Of a stretch of 64,000 bases of DNA, positions 21,261-30,686 are shown piece after piece; positions within the stretch are counted from its first letter, which is position 1, and each line of letters starts with the position of its first letter. The notes beneath the pieces were generated by a model, which saw only the letters and a program-made list of their open reading frames with translations, did no database searches and was not told where the DNA came from. Position numbers and translations under genes: made by a program. The stretch is taken from contig MPPA01000033.1 of NCBI GenBank assembly GCA_001896725.1, positions 62,001 through 126,000 of the forward strand, read 5' to 3'. This DNA comes from Methanococcoides sp. EBM-47 (GTDB lineage: Archaea > Halobacteriota > Methanosarcinia > Methanosarcinales > Methanosarcinaceae).

Positions 21261-22364
21261 TCAGTTCTTTTGGTTCTTACTCCTTATCATATTGCCAGAT
21301 ATCAATACTATTAATGCAATAACTAAACCGATGATCACAATGTCGATTATGCTCAGTTTGTCTTCAGCAGGTATGACCGCTACATTCACTTTCATGTTCC
21401 CCGAATAGGCGGTCTCACCATCTGTATCGGTATATTTGATCTCGCTGTCAAGCCCATACGTCTTTACCACGGCTGCATGCTCAGCAGAGATCACAAAGGA
21501 AGCTGTTTTACTGAAACCTGGGCCTATGGTACCAATGGATTGTATAGGCCTGTCACAAGAGAGCGGTTTCATGGCAACGATCCTGGCAACAGCATCTATG
21601 GCTGGAAGTTCCCCGGTGTTCATGTAAGTGACATTTATAGTACCTGTACCCCCTGCTGAAAGATGCCCAGAGACATCAACAACATCTAATACAGGTTCAG
21701 GTTCTATGAACATTGGAATTGTAAGGGTCTTATTTGTTGTCTGGTAATAGGTCGCATGATCCATATCAGGCCGGCCAAGCGCAGCTCCGCTGCCTACTGT
21801 CATCCGTGTGTCTTTTTTGAATTCATATGTCAGAGGCAGGGTCAGCATGTACACACCTGCAGGTGCTTTTTTTGAAATGGTTATTGTAAAGATCAGAGGA
21901 TCATCAGGCAATTGACCCGGAAATACTTCTTCAAGGGTCTGACTGCTTGTGGCAGGGTCCACATCTATATATTCCGAGTTGGTTATCAGGGTGGATTTCA
22001 CACCATAAGCAACGGTACGAAGGGACTCATATTCCAGTTCCTTTATAGCAAGAGCCTGTTTCATTTCAGAAGTACCCACACCTTGTGCGCTCTTTACACC
22101 GTAGAATACACCTCTGTTGGAAACTATGATCTTTAGGTCCCTTGTTTCCCCTCTTTTCAGCTCCATGTCTCCCAGCAACGAAACATACAGGTCCGGTTCT
22201 CCATAGCCTGTGTAAAAATTTGTCGTGTGCTGATATGCAGCTGGCAGGAACTCCTTTGCTGAAGCAGGACATATCTCTGCAATCGAGAACGTGCTGAACA
22301 CAACCACAGATATCATAACAAGAGCAAAACGTATGAAAACCTTTTTTCCTAATGTCTGTTTCAT
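21261..22364 (-). CDS. COG1361-type envelope protein, paralogue of the downstream gene
   Basis: 367 aa; signal segment FALVMISVVVFSTFSIAEICPA, then the same domain plan: GETRDLKIIVSNRGV, ISKKAPAGVYMLTLPLTYEF, GTINVTYMNTGELPAIDA. One C-terminal TM helix (IDIVIIGLVIALIVLISG) and a short basic tail close it. Its ATG overlaps the stop of the RND gene by four bases, so translation is coupled. Together with the next gene it forms a pair of anchored extracytoplasmic partners, replacing the periplasmic adaptor seen in bacterial RND systems (inference). Confidence 0.85.
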   Translation of the reverse strand: MKQTLGKKVFIRFALVMISVVVFSTFSIAEICPASAKEFLPAAYQHTTNFYTGYGEPDLYVSLLGDMELKRGETRDLKIIVSNRGVFYGVKSAQGVGTSEMKQALAIKELEYESLRTVAYGVKSTLITNSEYIDVDPATSSQTLEEVFPGQLPDDPLIFTITISKKAPAGVYMLTLPLTYEFKKDTRMTVGSGAALGRPDMDHATYYQTTNKTLTIPMFIEPEPVLDVVDVSGHLSAGGTGTINVTYMNTGELPAIDAVARIVAMKPLSCDRPIQSIGTIGPGFSKTASFVISAEHAAVVKTYGLDSEIKYTDTDGETAYSGNMKVNVAVIPAEDKLSIIDIVIIGLVIALIVLISGNMIRSKNQKN

Positions 22365-24697
22365 GTGGAGCTGACCTCCAGTGACCTGACCTGGTCAATA
22401 TGCATGTTTTTCATTCTTTTCTTCAATGTCCTCTGTTCCCGGCGTTTGTCCAGTAAGACCAGTACAGGCGGGAACACAACGAACGTGGCGAACAATGCCA
22501 GTGCTATATCGATGACTGTAATGAAACCAAAATTGCTGGTAATGCTAAAAGGAGAAGCTATCAATGCAGCAAAACCAAAGACCGTGGTAAGCCCAGAACT
22601 TACAATGGCTTTTCCCATCTTGATACTTGCTTCATGCATGGCTTCTTCAGGGGTAGCACCTTTTCCTTTCTCTTCAAAATATCTCTCCATCATAAGGATA
22701 GCATATTCCGAGCCTACCCCAAGGATAAGAGCTCCAAGGGTTGCTGTCATGGGGGTGTACTCAAGACCTGTATAATACATGATACCTCCGGACCATCCCA
22801 CAACTATCAGCATCGTAATGACCGGAGTGAGTGCCTTCAGGTGGTCCCTGTAAATTATCAGGAGCCCTATGAACACGAAGGATATACCCAGCATTGTCAT
22901 TAGCATGCGACCTGAGGTGAGTGCATCTATCACCTCAAAGAACACCACTGAACTACCGGTGATCGTAACGGTGGTACCTGGGGGTGGCGGGAACCATCTT
23001 AGGTCCTCTTCAACTATATCAGTAAGTTCTGATATACCCTCAAGACCTAATTCCTTCATGGCGTTACCAATGTTGAGATTGAGCACCATTATGTTCCAAC
23101 CGTGGATATATCGTTCTTTTTGGGTATCTGACATCTGTGCATACAGATGCCGGACCTTCTCTTCACTGCCTGGGATCTCCCCTCCATTCATTTCCTTCAC
23201 GATGGACACTATGCTGCTGGACCCATAGATATGGGACCTGCCTTCAACTTCATGCTTTGAAAATTCATCCATCCAGTTCAAAAGGTTCGGATCAGCACAG
23301 TTGTCTGTTTTGATCACAAGATTGATCTCCTCATTACTACCCAGTATGCTGCCCAGAAGTTTCAGGTCCAGTAAAGCTGGCATGTCCTGTGGGACAAATG
23401 TTAGCACGTCGGTCTGCAGTGGAACCATGGAGTCTACATACATACCTCCCATGCAGGTCAAGCTTGCAACAGCAAGAATGACCCATGGATATTTTAGTGT
23501 GAAAGCAGTGGTTTTTCCAAGCATAATGTCCAGCATGTCTGGCTGTGACCTGTTGCTAGGATGATCATGCTTCTTGAGAAGATCCCCATTTTTCAACTGT
23601 TTTTTCACATCTGAACGGTGTAGGTAATAGATCACCGTCACCCCCATAAAAATGGATGATATAAAACACATCACTATACCTATAAGCAGGAGCTTTCCAA
23701 AATCTTGTATCATCGGTACTGCAGATGTGAACAGGGAAATGAACCCTAAAGCTGTGATGATCAAAGCTATCAATACTGCGGGACCGATATGTTTGATGGT
23801 TTGTACTACAGCCTCTGCAGCATCCCCTCCTTTACCAAGTTCTTCCTCTATACGACTGTGGAATTGAATTGCATAGTCTATCCCAAGGCCGATGAGCACA
23901 GGAAAAGCTGCCATGGATACCATTGTCATAGGTATGTGCAAAAAGCCCATTGCGCCGAAGGTGAATACAATGCCAAGCAGCACAATAGGGAGAGGGAGCA
24001 GCCTCCATCTGACATGACTGAACACCATATAGAGTACCAGCACCATAAGTATGGCAGATATGCCAAGTAAAGGTCCCATACTTGAGTTCATCTCATGGTT
24101 GAGCGCTATGTAAAAAGCAGGATCTCCGGTCACGATTATATCGTAGTCCGGGGGAAACTCAGCGAAAGCGACAGATGTTTTTGTTTCCTTCAGTATTTCC
24201 TCCTGCATCTGATCTGTGGTACTGCTTTCTATTATCACTGACATGAAAGCATGGGTCTCATCAGGCATAAGAGCAGAAGGCATATATAAATCGACTATGT
24301 TTTTTATTGTGGCTTCATCATCAGGTATTTCTAACTTTCCTGTCATTTGATAGTTTGCTTCTTTTATTACTGTAGTTGGAGAAGCTACTTCAATGACCCC
24401 GGGTATCGTCCCGGTAGACCTTTGAGCTCTATCAAGAGCTTTGAGAAGTTCAGGATTTGTGATATCCTTACCCTCGATCATTACAACAATAGACTGGGTA
24501 CTGAAGAGTTTCAGATAGAGATGGTCAAAATCCTGATAAAGCTTGGAGGTCTTTTCCACAAAAGTGTCAGTCCCTGATTTCATTTCAATGAACTGGGCCT
24601 CCTGCAGTGAGAGGACTATTAAAAGCAATGTAATTAATACTATAGCAGCCGAGTTATCCTCTATAAAGAACCCGAGCTTTTCAAATTTGTCTTTTAT
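22361..24697 (-). CDS. RND-superfamily transporter, HAE3/MMPL type
   Basis: About 778 aa. The twofold RND plan is clear: TM1, a large extracytoplasmic loop, TM2-6 (PLLGISAILMVLVLYMVF, PVLIGLGIDYAIQFHSR), then a second half with the matching ALILGVGSEYAILMMERY. These two GxGxxYA motifs mark the archaeal hydrophobe/amphiphile efflux-3 family. The substrate is unknown (lipid or amphiphile likely). Start choice: TTG at 24712 has no ribosome-binding site, whereas GAGAGGT stands 6 bases before ATA at 24697-24695 and that ATA gives KDKFEKLGFF as the N-terminus. The ATA start is unusual and discussed in the findings. Confidence 0.9.
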   Translation of the reverse strand: MKDKFEKLGFFIEDNSAAIVLITLLLIVLSLQEAQFIEMKSGTDTFVEKTSKLYQDFDHLYLKLFSTQSIVVMIEGKDITNPELLKALDRAQRSTGTIPGVIEVASPTTVIKEANYQMTGKLEIPDDEATIKNIVDLYMPSALMPDETHAFMSVIIESSTTDQMQEEILKETKTSVAFAEFPPDYDIIVTGDPAFYIALNHEMNSSMGPLLGISAILMVLVLYMVFSHVRWRLLPLPIVLLGIVFTFGAMGFLHIPMTMVSMAAFPVLIGLGIDYAIQFHSRIEEELGKGGDAAEAVVQTIKHIGPAVLIALIITALGFISLFTSAVPMIQDFGKLLLIGIVMCFISSIFMGVTVIYYLHRSDVKKQLKNGDLLKKHDHPSNRSQPDMLDIMLGKTTAFTLKYPWVILAVASLTCMGGMYVDSMVPLQTDVLTFVPQDMPALLDLKLLGSILGSNEEINLVIKTDNCADPNLLNWMDEFSKHEVEGRSHIYGSSSIVSIVKEMNGGEIPGSEEKVRHLYAQMSDTQKERYIHGWNIMVLNLNIGNAMKELGLEGISELTDIVEEDLRWFPPPPGTTVTITGSSVVFFEVIDALTSGRMLMTMLGISFVFIGLLIIYRDHLKALTPVITMLIVVGWSGGIMYYTGLEYTPMTATLGALILGVGSEYAILMMERYFEEKGKGATPEEAMHEASIKMGKAIVSSGLTTVFGFAALIASPFSITSNFGFITVIDIALALFATFVVFPPVLVLLDKRREQRTLKKRMKNMHIDQVRSLEVSST

Positions 24698-24880
24698 AAC
24701 GATACCTCTCAACTGTTTTAATTTTCTCTCAGGATATGGGCCCTATGTAAGCGACTGATATTTATAGTTATTTGAAAATTACAATTTTGTTGTTATTTTC
24801 ATAACAACTAAAACCACAATAAATAGTTGCATCTAAGGTACTATATATTTGAGGTGTGAAGTAAAAACATACGGGAAAGT

Positions 24881-24901
24881 GAGAACAAATATATTGTTCT
24901 C
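24881..24901. promoter_or_regulatory. Perfect 8-bp dyad with 5-base loop
   Basis: GAGAACAA-ATATA-TTGTTCTC lies in the gap between the divergently placed end of BREX and the RND gene start (184 bases upstream of the latter). It could be an operator or a hairpin; no T-run follows strongly enough to call a terminator. Confidence 0.4.
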
Positions 24902-25012
24902 GTTCAGGTTTTTCACCACATTGCATGCATAATTGGTAAAGCCGATATTAGGACTTAAAGTTCCAATAGAGCTTTTTCGTTTGAAAATGTCTGGTAAGTT
25001 TCAAAGACCTTG

Positions 25013-25204
25013 TTAAACTTCTTTTACTTTATCCTTTTTTATTTGGTTTAAAAAGAATTCTATATCCCTCCAGTTCCTAAGCGCTTCTTGATACTCGAAT
25101 TTGCAGTGGTGGCAGCAGTACAGCTCTACATTGATCAAGGAGGTCAGCACCCCATCACATAAACGTTCCAGGCCGCCATAACAATGATATTGGTCTTCTT
25201 GCAC
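25013..25204 (-). CDS. Possible 63-aa cysteine-rich protein
   Basis: GTG-started frame between brxL and the RND gene. It carries YHCYGGLERLC and ELYCCHHCKFEY, a spacing that could form a zinc ribbon, and a polar helical tail WRDIEFFLNQIKK. No clear ribosome-binding site and no family recognised. It follows brxL on the non-overlapping side (downstream of it) and could be a BREX-linked small gene or a chance frame. Confidence 0.35.
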   Translation of the reverse strand: MQEDQYHCYGGLERLCDGVLTSLINVELYCCHHCKFEYQEALRNWRDIEFFLNQIKKDKVKEV

Positions 25205-25322
25205 TAAGAAAGTTGTACTTGTTTAATGAATGCCTTTGGCACCCTATAATTTCTAAGTAATTATGCCTTTACACACTGAGTGCTGCCGCATCAGATAAAT
25301 AGGCTGCCATCTTTTCTATCCA

Positions 25323-27365
25323 TCACAATGAAAAATACAGCGCCTTATGTACTGCATCCATGGGATCGGCATAGAAGGATAGCTGGAACTTGCTCAGCAG
25401 GTCTGAAGGCACAGTACCTAGTTTAGATGTGGATGAAGCTGGTATTAACACCCTTTTGGCTCCTGCATCAAGGGATACTTGCAAAAGTTCCGACAGATTC
25501 TCTATGTTCAGTATCGAACCTCCTATGGTCATTGTTCCGATGATAACAGTTTGCTCCAGGACTGGCCGTTCTATAGCTCCTGAACACAGACTAATGAAAC
25601 CTGCAAGGGCCAGACCATCAGATACACCGACCCCATAAAGGTCCTGTATATCCATGAAATAGTCTTTTTCCTTTGTGGAGATCGATTGGCTTATGGACCT
25701 TGCATTAGCTTTGAAGTAGTTGATAGCAGTCCTTATGGACTCTCTGGCCTTTGAATTGGAACTTAAACCCGAGGGTTCGTATTTCCCAGTGCCTGAAACA
25801 ATCTGCAGTTCTGTCTTATAGACTCCTATCTTCCCAAAATCTGTCGCTGATACAGCATAGACCTGACCGGGTTTTGTAAGACCTGGAGGAATTATCTTAT
25901 TACCACCTATTTCAGGTACATTGACGAAGTGCTCTTCCATGTCATCATTGTCGATGTAGGAAAAATTAACATCGAAGAATTCCATGCCTCCTATCCTCTT
26001 AAGTTGCTCTTTGACCCTTCTTCTTCCCACAAGTGCGTATTCGAGAACCTCACAGGCATCCTCTTTTGTGATGTTCTCATCTGGATAGATGAGCTTGGCA
26101 AGGCCTGAGAATGTTTTCTTGACAGCGATAACATCTCTCTGGTTCAGATTGTTACCAAGTTTATAGTATTTGAAAAGAACATCACTGAATGACCGTTTTC
26201 TCATCTCCCTCAGGAACTCTGCCAGATAATCTACTATGAACCCATATCTGTCAGTGAAGTGTTCGGGTCTGAACTTGGGAATTTCCCAGCCTGGAAGGTA
26301 GTAGTGCATCCTGTCGAAAAAAGCACTATCATTGCTCATCTCTTCAGGGAAGGGAGAGAACAGGTGTGAGGTCTTGAGCATGGAAGGGACGCTCTGATTA
26401 ATATTCCCTACGAACGCAATGGAAGCATTGGCATTTATCTGGTCCTTGCCACGGGCAAAGGAACCTGATGCCATGTAATCCTTCATGATCTGGATACCAT
26501 CCTTATCCTTGAACTTGATACCTGCAACTTCGTCAAAGGCCACAACATCCCACATACCTACAAGACCTACCTGACGTGTGCTCATATTGTAGAAGAGATT
26601 GGCAACGGTCGTCTGGCCGCCTGAGATAAGGATGGAGTTAGGGGATATCTCTTTGAACACATGGGATTTGCCTGTGCTCCTTGGGCCAAGCTCACAGAGG
26701 TTGTAGTTATTTTCAATAAGAGGAACGAGCCTTTCCAGCAAATGCCATTTTGCGGGAGCTTCCAGTTGAGTGGGCTCCATACCTATGGACCGCAGGAGCA
26801 CATCTATCCATTCGTCCTTTGTAAAGTTCTTCCGTTGGTCAATGATTTCTGAGATATTGATGTTGGGGATCTGTATGGGTTTGAGGGTTGCAATGACAAA
26901 GGGGGAAGGCAGCATCTCAGCGCTGTATTCCATCTTAATGATACACCAGATGCCACCACCCAGGAGTTTATCGTACTTTGTGACATACTCAGGGTCTACC
27001 TGCACCCTGGAAAGACCAAGGTTCGAGAAGACAGCCTCGTAAATGTCCCTTTTTTCATTTAGCCTTACAGAGACCTTATCGATGATGGTATAGTAACCTG
27101 TTTCCCTTATCTTGGATTTTATCTTCTCTGCTTCATCAGGACGCACGTAGTTCTCTGAAAGGATGTTCTTGACCTTTCTTACACCTTGCTCTATAAGTTC
27201 TTCGTCATTTGTGGCACAATTTGCACCCAGCAGGTATTCCAGGACATATACAGGGACATTGTGTCCTACCTTTACAAGCTTTGTCAGGTCTTTCCTGACC
27301 ACCCTGCCCTGAAAATATGTGTTCAGTTTCCTGTCAGTTGTTATGTCTGTGTCTGCTTCTGGCAT
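25323..27365 (-). CDS. brxL: BREX Lon-like protease/AAA protein BrxL
   Basis: 680 aa. A long N-terminal domain (about 1-200) is followed by an AAA core with Walker A GPRSTGKS at 227-234 and Walker B VVAFDEVAG, then a Lon-type C-terminal domain with GVSDG (S582) and GAKRVLIP (K637), the Ser-Lys dyad positions. In type 1 BREX, BrxL is the last gene and assembles as a DNA-associated AAA ring needed for phage exclusion. It lies 29 bases after pglZ on the same strand. The sequence looks complete with no missing motif. Confidence 0.95.
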   Translation of the reverse strand: MPEADTDITTDRKLNTYFQGRVVRKDLTKLVKVGHNVPVYVLEYLLGANCATNDEELIEQGVRKVKNILSENYVRPDEAEKIKSKIRETGYYTIIDKVSVRLNEKRDIYEAVFSNLGLSRVQVDPEYVTKYDKLLGGGIWCIIKMEYSAEMLPSPFVIATLKPIQIPNINISEIIDQRKNFTKDEWIDVLLRSIGMEPTQLEAPAKWHLLERLVPLIENNYNLCELGPRSTGKSHVFKEISPNSILISGGQTTVANLFYNMSTRQVGLVGMWDVVAFDEVAGIKFKDKDGIQIMKDYMASGSFARGKDQINANASIAFVGNINQSVPSMLKTSHLFSPFPEEMSNDSAFFDRMHYYLPGWEIPKFRPEHFTDRYGFIVDYLAEFLREMRKRSFSDVLFKYYKLGNNLNQRDVIAVKKTFSGLAKLIYPDENITKEDACEVLEYALVGRRRVKEQLKRIGGMEFFDVNFSYIDNDDMEEHFVNVPEIGGNKIIPPGLTKPGQVYAVSATDFGKIGVYKTELQIVSGTGKYEPSGLSSNSKARESIRTAINYFKANARSISQSISTKEKDYFMDIQDLYGVGVSDGLALAGFISLCSGAIERPVLEQTVIIGTMTIGGSILNIENLSELLQVSLDAGAKRVLIPASSTSKLGTVPSDLLSKFQLSFYADPMDAVHKALYFSL

Positions 27366-27394
27366 GGATGTCCACCGGTGTTATTTGGTTCTGA

Positions 27395-30025
27395 TCAGAA
27401 GTCATCTACTATCAAGAGGTCCACTTCAAAGGGTATAGGGTCGATAATGTCCTTGTTGATCTCTGTGGTGTCTTCGTCTAGCAGGCGTATGTAGTAGAAC
27501 TTGTTCTCTACGTCTGCGGTCAAGGTGAGTGTGACCTTGTATTGTCTTTCTGCTGGGTCATCAGATGAGCTTTCAGCAATAACAAGCTTTTCATCACTTA
27601 CTTTGAATTCGTTCCCTTCCATGTTCCAGAGAGCTACTTTGAACCATCTGGGCTGAAGTTTATCTGTCACTTTTTCGGTCTGCAGGATATTTACAGAGAA
27701 TGGGCTGCTTGTGATCTTCCGGCTTGCATTGGTGACTGTCAGACCGACCTTACCGTACTTTATTCCCTTTCTTTCAAGATCTGCTGTCTTGTTATAAGAG
27801 TATTTGAGTACAGGGATGACTATTTCCTGGGGTGAGGCTCCACCATGCACGAAGTTCTTGTTGCTTCCCTGCATCTTGAACCTGAGGTCTGCCTGGGGCA
27901 CATATGCGAATATTGTTTGCCCGGACCTGATCACGTAATCCATGCTGAACTTATGTACGTTCATGAGATCAACGTCCTGCTCGCTCAGGATGAAACGTTT
28001 ACTGGATGCAATGGTCTTCTGTTTATCGAAACTTCCTGTCTCGACCTTATCAACGTTTTTCAGTTCATCTCTCTGGTATATGAAACCGTGATCTGATGTG
28101 ACCAGGATGTTATTCAATATCTGGAAATTTGTGAGCTTTTCAATGACCTTCTTGATATCCGAGATTGTATCCTCGGCCGCATCGAAGACTTCATGCTCTG
28201 AGGCTGGATTATCTCCTCTAGCGTCGATCTTGTCGTGATAGATATAGAAGAGCCGTGTGCCTTTGAACCTTTCACGGGCTTCGTCTCTTTTGATATTCAT
28301 CAGTTCATCATAATCTATGACAATGGAGTCTGATGTTGCTTTTTCCAGTATCTTCCTTCTGTTCGTTATGCCTTCGGTACTGATGCCATCTGCAAATACT
28401 AGCTGATTGTTGTATTCCAGTATTTCATGGGGAAGCAGGCTTGCCATACCGAGCTTTGTGTAAGAGGGGAGAGAGCCTGTCATATACTTTAGTTCAACTG
28501 TGCCCCGTGTGTCCTTGTTCAGGACCTCCTGCAGCTCCACTGCCACTTCATAACGCATGGCATCAGAAATGATGACAGCGATCTTATCTTTATCATTACG
28601 GGTGATGATGTTCTTCACGTAGAGCTTATAGAACTCGTCCTGCCGGTCGATGAGCTCTATGTTCCATCTGCCGCTCATCTCACTTGTGATAAGCTGGCTC
28701 CAGCGTGTGAGCAGTTTGTCAAGGAGCCTGTTGTTGTACAGTTTTTCCACAAGGTCTTTGGTATGTTTGAGGAAGTCTTTCTCCTTGTCCTTGTCGTAGT
28801 GATAGTAGAACTTGCGGTAGTACTGGTCCATCAGGTAATAGCGTTCGGTGTAACCCCTGAAGAGGTCCGTGAGATCCTGCTCGCTTATGTTAGTGGTATC
28901 GAGCTCCTTTGAGAACCGGTGCAGCTTCAATGCATATTCCAGGGCATTGTAGATGTTCTGGAACCTGGGGTACCAGTGTTTTGTCTTGCGGTTGGTGATC
29001 CAGCCAAGATATTTATCGAAGTCTTCTTTGTCGTTCTGGAGTGCTTCGGTTATCTTTTGTATGATGCCTTTATCAAAGAGGTCAAGGGATTCTGCTTCGA
29101 TGTATTTGGAGACGTCATGTTTTTGTATCTCCTTTTCAAGATATTTAGGTAACTGGTCATCGTTATGTAACTGGTCATCGCTTGCAAACAGTAGCTTGCA
29201 GTATTCTTCGAACATCGTGGAGTCCCTGGAATTGTCCATCCAGCTTCTGATGAAGATCTCGCATTCATTGCTCAGGGAATTGTTGTATGCTTTATATTTC
29301 TTGAGGTCAAGGTTCGTGTTCCTTACTATATGGGTTATGATGAAGCTTAGGAACAGTTTTTTTAGTGTTGGCTCTTCTGGCCGGTATCCGAAGTACCTGT
29401 GCATCAAGTTCCAGAAATCATCAGTAAGCCCGAACTTCGTGATCTCATCCCATGCCGTATTGGTGCTTTCCTCAAGGGAGATGATAAGGACCTTGCGTAC
29501 TATCTCTTTGAGGTCCGTGGTCTGAGAAGCGGAGAACACTGCCAGGAAACCAAGCAAGAACTCTTCTTCCTTCCAGTCCGGCTGGTACATTCTCCTGAAA
29601 GGTGCGACCCTTTTCTTGCTTGCGAAGAACTGCTGGTGCTTGTCCAGGAACCTGTCCAGGTCATAGCCCTCTATCCCGAGCTCGCTCTTGATCTCTGATA
29701 TCCTGCTGTTCTCGAACCGCGATGAATAGAGCTGTATGTCCAGCAGCCAGTTGGCTTCAGGGTCTCTTTCAGCCTCATTTGAATAGATAAGATAGCTGGA
29801 AGTCGTATCATCTGCTTCCAGCAGCTTCTTCGTGGCAAAGAAATTATTGTGCAGGATGTGCAGCTTTATCCCCTTTTCTGCCAGAGCATCGCGTATGTGT
29901 GCAAGACCTTCCTCATCTGCAGTCCTGTCCTTATCATACCAGAAAACGATCTTCCTTTTCTCGAAATCACTGAGGGTCTCGAATTTCTTAAGTATGCTCT
30001 GGGTGGTCTTTTCGGGGTTTAACAT
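27395..30025 (-). CDS. pglZ: BREX alkaline-phosphatase-fold protein PglZ (type A)
   Basis: 876 aa from MLNPEKTTQSILKKFE. The frame is open 23 codons further, but that would overlap rloB and lacks the family N-terminus. The opening KIVFWYDKDRTADEEGL is typical of PglZ type A. The PglZ domain lies at about 470-760, with KIAVIISDAMRYEVAVEL and NILVTSDHGFIYQRDEL supplying the phosphatase-superfamily metal positions. PglZ is required in all BREX types, where it acts with BrxB. It lies 34 bases downstream of rloB and 29 bases before brxL, so the accessory genes are inserted between it and pglX. Confidence 0.95.
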   Translation of the reverse strand: MLNPEKTTQSILKKFETLSDFEKRKIVFWYDKDRTADEEGLAHIRDALAEKGIKLHILHNNFFATKKLLEADDTTSSYLIYSNEAERDPEANWLLDIQLYSSRFENSRISEIKSELGIEGYDLDRFLDKHQQFFASKKRVAPFRRMYQPDWKEEEFLLGFLAVFSASQTTDLKEIVRKVLIISLEESTNTAWDEITKFGLTDDFWNLMHRYFGYRPEEPTLKKLFLSFIITHIVRNTNLDLKKYKAYNNSLSNECEIFIRSWMDNSRDSTMFEEYCKLLFASDDQLHNDDQLPKYLEKEIQKHDVSKYIEAESLDLFDKGIIQKITEALQNDKEDFDKYLGWITNRKTKHWYPRFQNIYNALEYALKLHRFSKELDTTNISEQDLTDLFRGYTERYYLMDQYYRKFYYHYDKDKEKDFLKHTKDLVEKLYNNRLLDKLLTRWSQLITSEMSGRWNIELIDRQDEFYKLYVKNIITRNDKDKIAVIISDAMRYEVAVELQEVLNKDTRGTVELKYMTGSLPSYTKLGMASLLPHEILEYNNQLVFADGISTEGITNRRKILEKATSDSIVIDYDELMNIKRDEARERFKGTRLFYIYHDKIDARGDNPASEHEVFDAAEDTISDIKKVIEKLTNFQILNNILVTSDHGFIYQRDELKNVDKVETGSFDKQKTIASSKRFILSEQDVDLMNVHKFSMDYVIRSGQTIFAYVPQADLRFKMQGSNKNFVHGGASPQEIVIPVLKYSYNKTADLERKGIKYGKVGLTVTNASRKITSSPFSVNILQTEKVTDKLQPRWFKVALWNMEGNEFKVSDEKLVIAESSSDDPAERQYKVTLTLTADVENKFYYIRLLDEDTTEINKDIIDPIPFEVDLLIVDDF

Positions 30026-30059
30026 GATTGGGCTTCCATAATTGCAGTATATAGGGAAA

Positions 30060-30674
30060 TTACTTTTTTTCAGAGGAACTATTGAACTGTTCAATTACCT
30101 CGATTATTTTATATACTTGTGTTGAAGGATTACTTTTTGTACTGTTTAGTTCTGTACCATTATCAATATGAAGTTGTTCCAGCTTTTTGGAGTTTCTGAT
30201 CGCTGTGTCTGTCAGGGGACGAAGTATCCGGTAGCAATCGTTGTTCTTACTATAATCTGGTATATGTTTTTTTAAATGTCTGAGCAGCCCATCGTTTTGA
30301 AGTGATGTTTCTATGTAGCTGAAATGCAGAAGGAACCAGAGTTCAAACGAAGGATTTGATAAGCACATGTTGATAGACCTTCCGGCATTCCTGTATGCGA
30401 TCGATATCTTTTCATCTGTGTTTTTGTCACAGTCAAAGACACACCAGATGAGATCACCACCTTTGATATCCAGATCTTTCATCTTCTTTTTGCCAAATTC
30501 AACAATACTACCGACATCTTTACGGCTTGAGGGAATGGGGATCACATCCAGGTTGTTCTGTGGTGTCCTGTAGTTTTCAAAGTACATGGGTTCGGTTTTA
30601 TCGCCTTCACAGATAATGAGCATTTTATTCCTGGTAGGTCTTTGACCGCGTTTTCTCCGGTTGTAGTCTGACAT
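30060..30674 (-). CDS. rloB: RloB-family TOPRIM-like protein
   Basis: 204 aa. The basic N-terminus (NRRKRGQRPTRNK) precedes MLIICEGDKTEPMYFENY with E23, and WCVFDCDK gives D81-x-D83: a TOPRIM-like acidic constellation. NPSFELWFLLHF near 110 is the RloB-family signature. RloB genes pair with an RloA AAA/ABC-type ATPase in type I R-M loci (the R-linked ORFs) and related pairs are counted among abortive-infection systems (AbiL-like) in defence catalogues. It is 12 bases downstream of rloA. Likely effector nuclease of the pair, activated by the ATPase (inference by analogy with PARIS and Gabija). Confidence 0.88.
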   Translation of the reverse strand: MSDYNRRKRGQRPTRNKMLIICEGDKTEPMYFENYRTPQNNLDVIPIPSSRKDVGSIVEFGKKKMKDLDIKGGDLIWCVFDCDKNTDEKISIAYRNAGRSINMCLSNPSFELWFLLHFSYIETSLQNDGLLRHLKKHIPDYSKNNDCYRILRPLTDTAIRNSKKLEQLHIDNGTELNSTKSNPSTQVYKIIEVIEQFNSSSEKK

Positions 30675-30686
30675 GTCAAAAACCTC

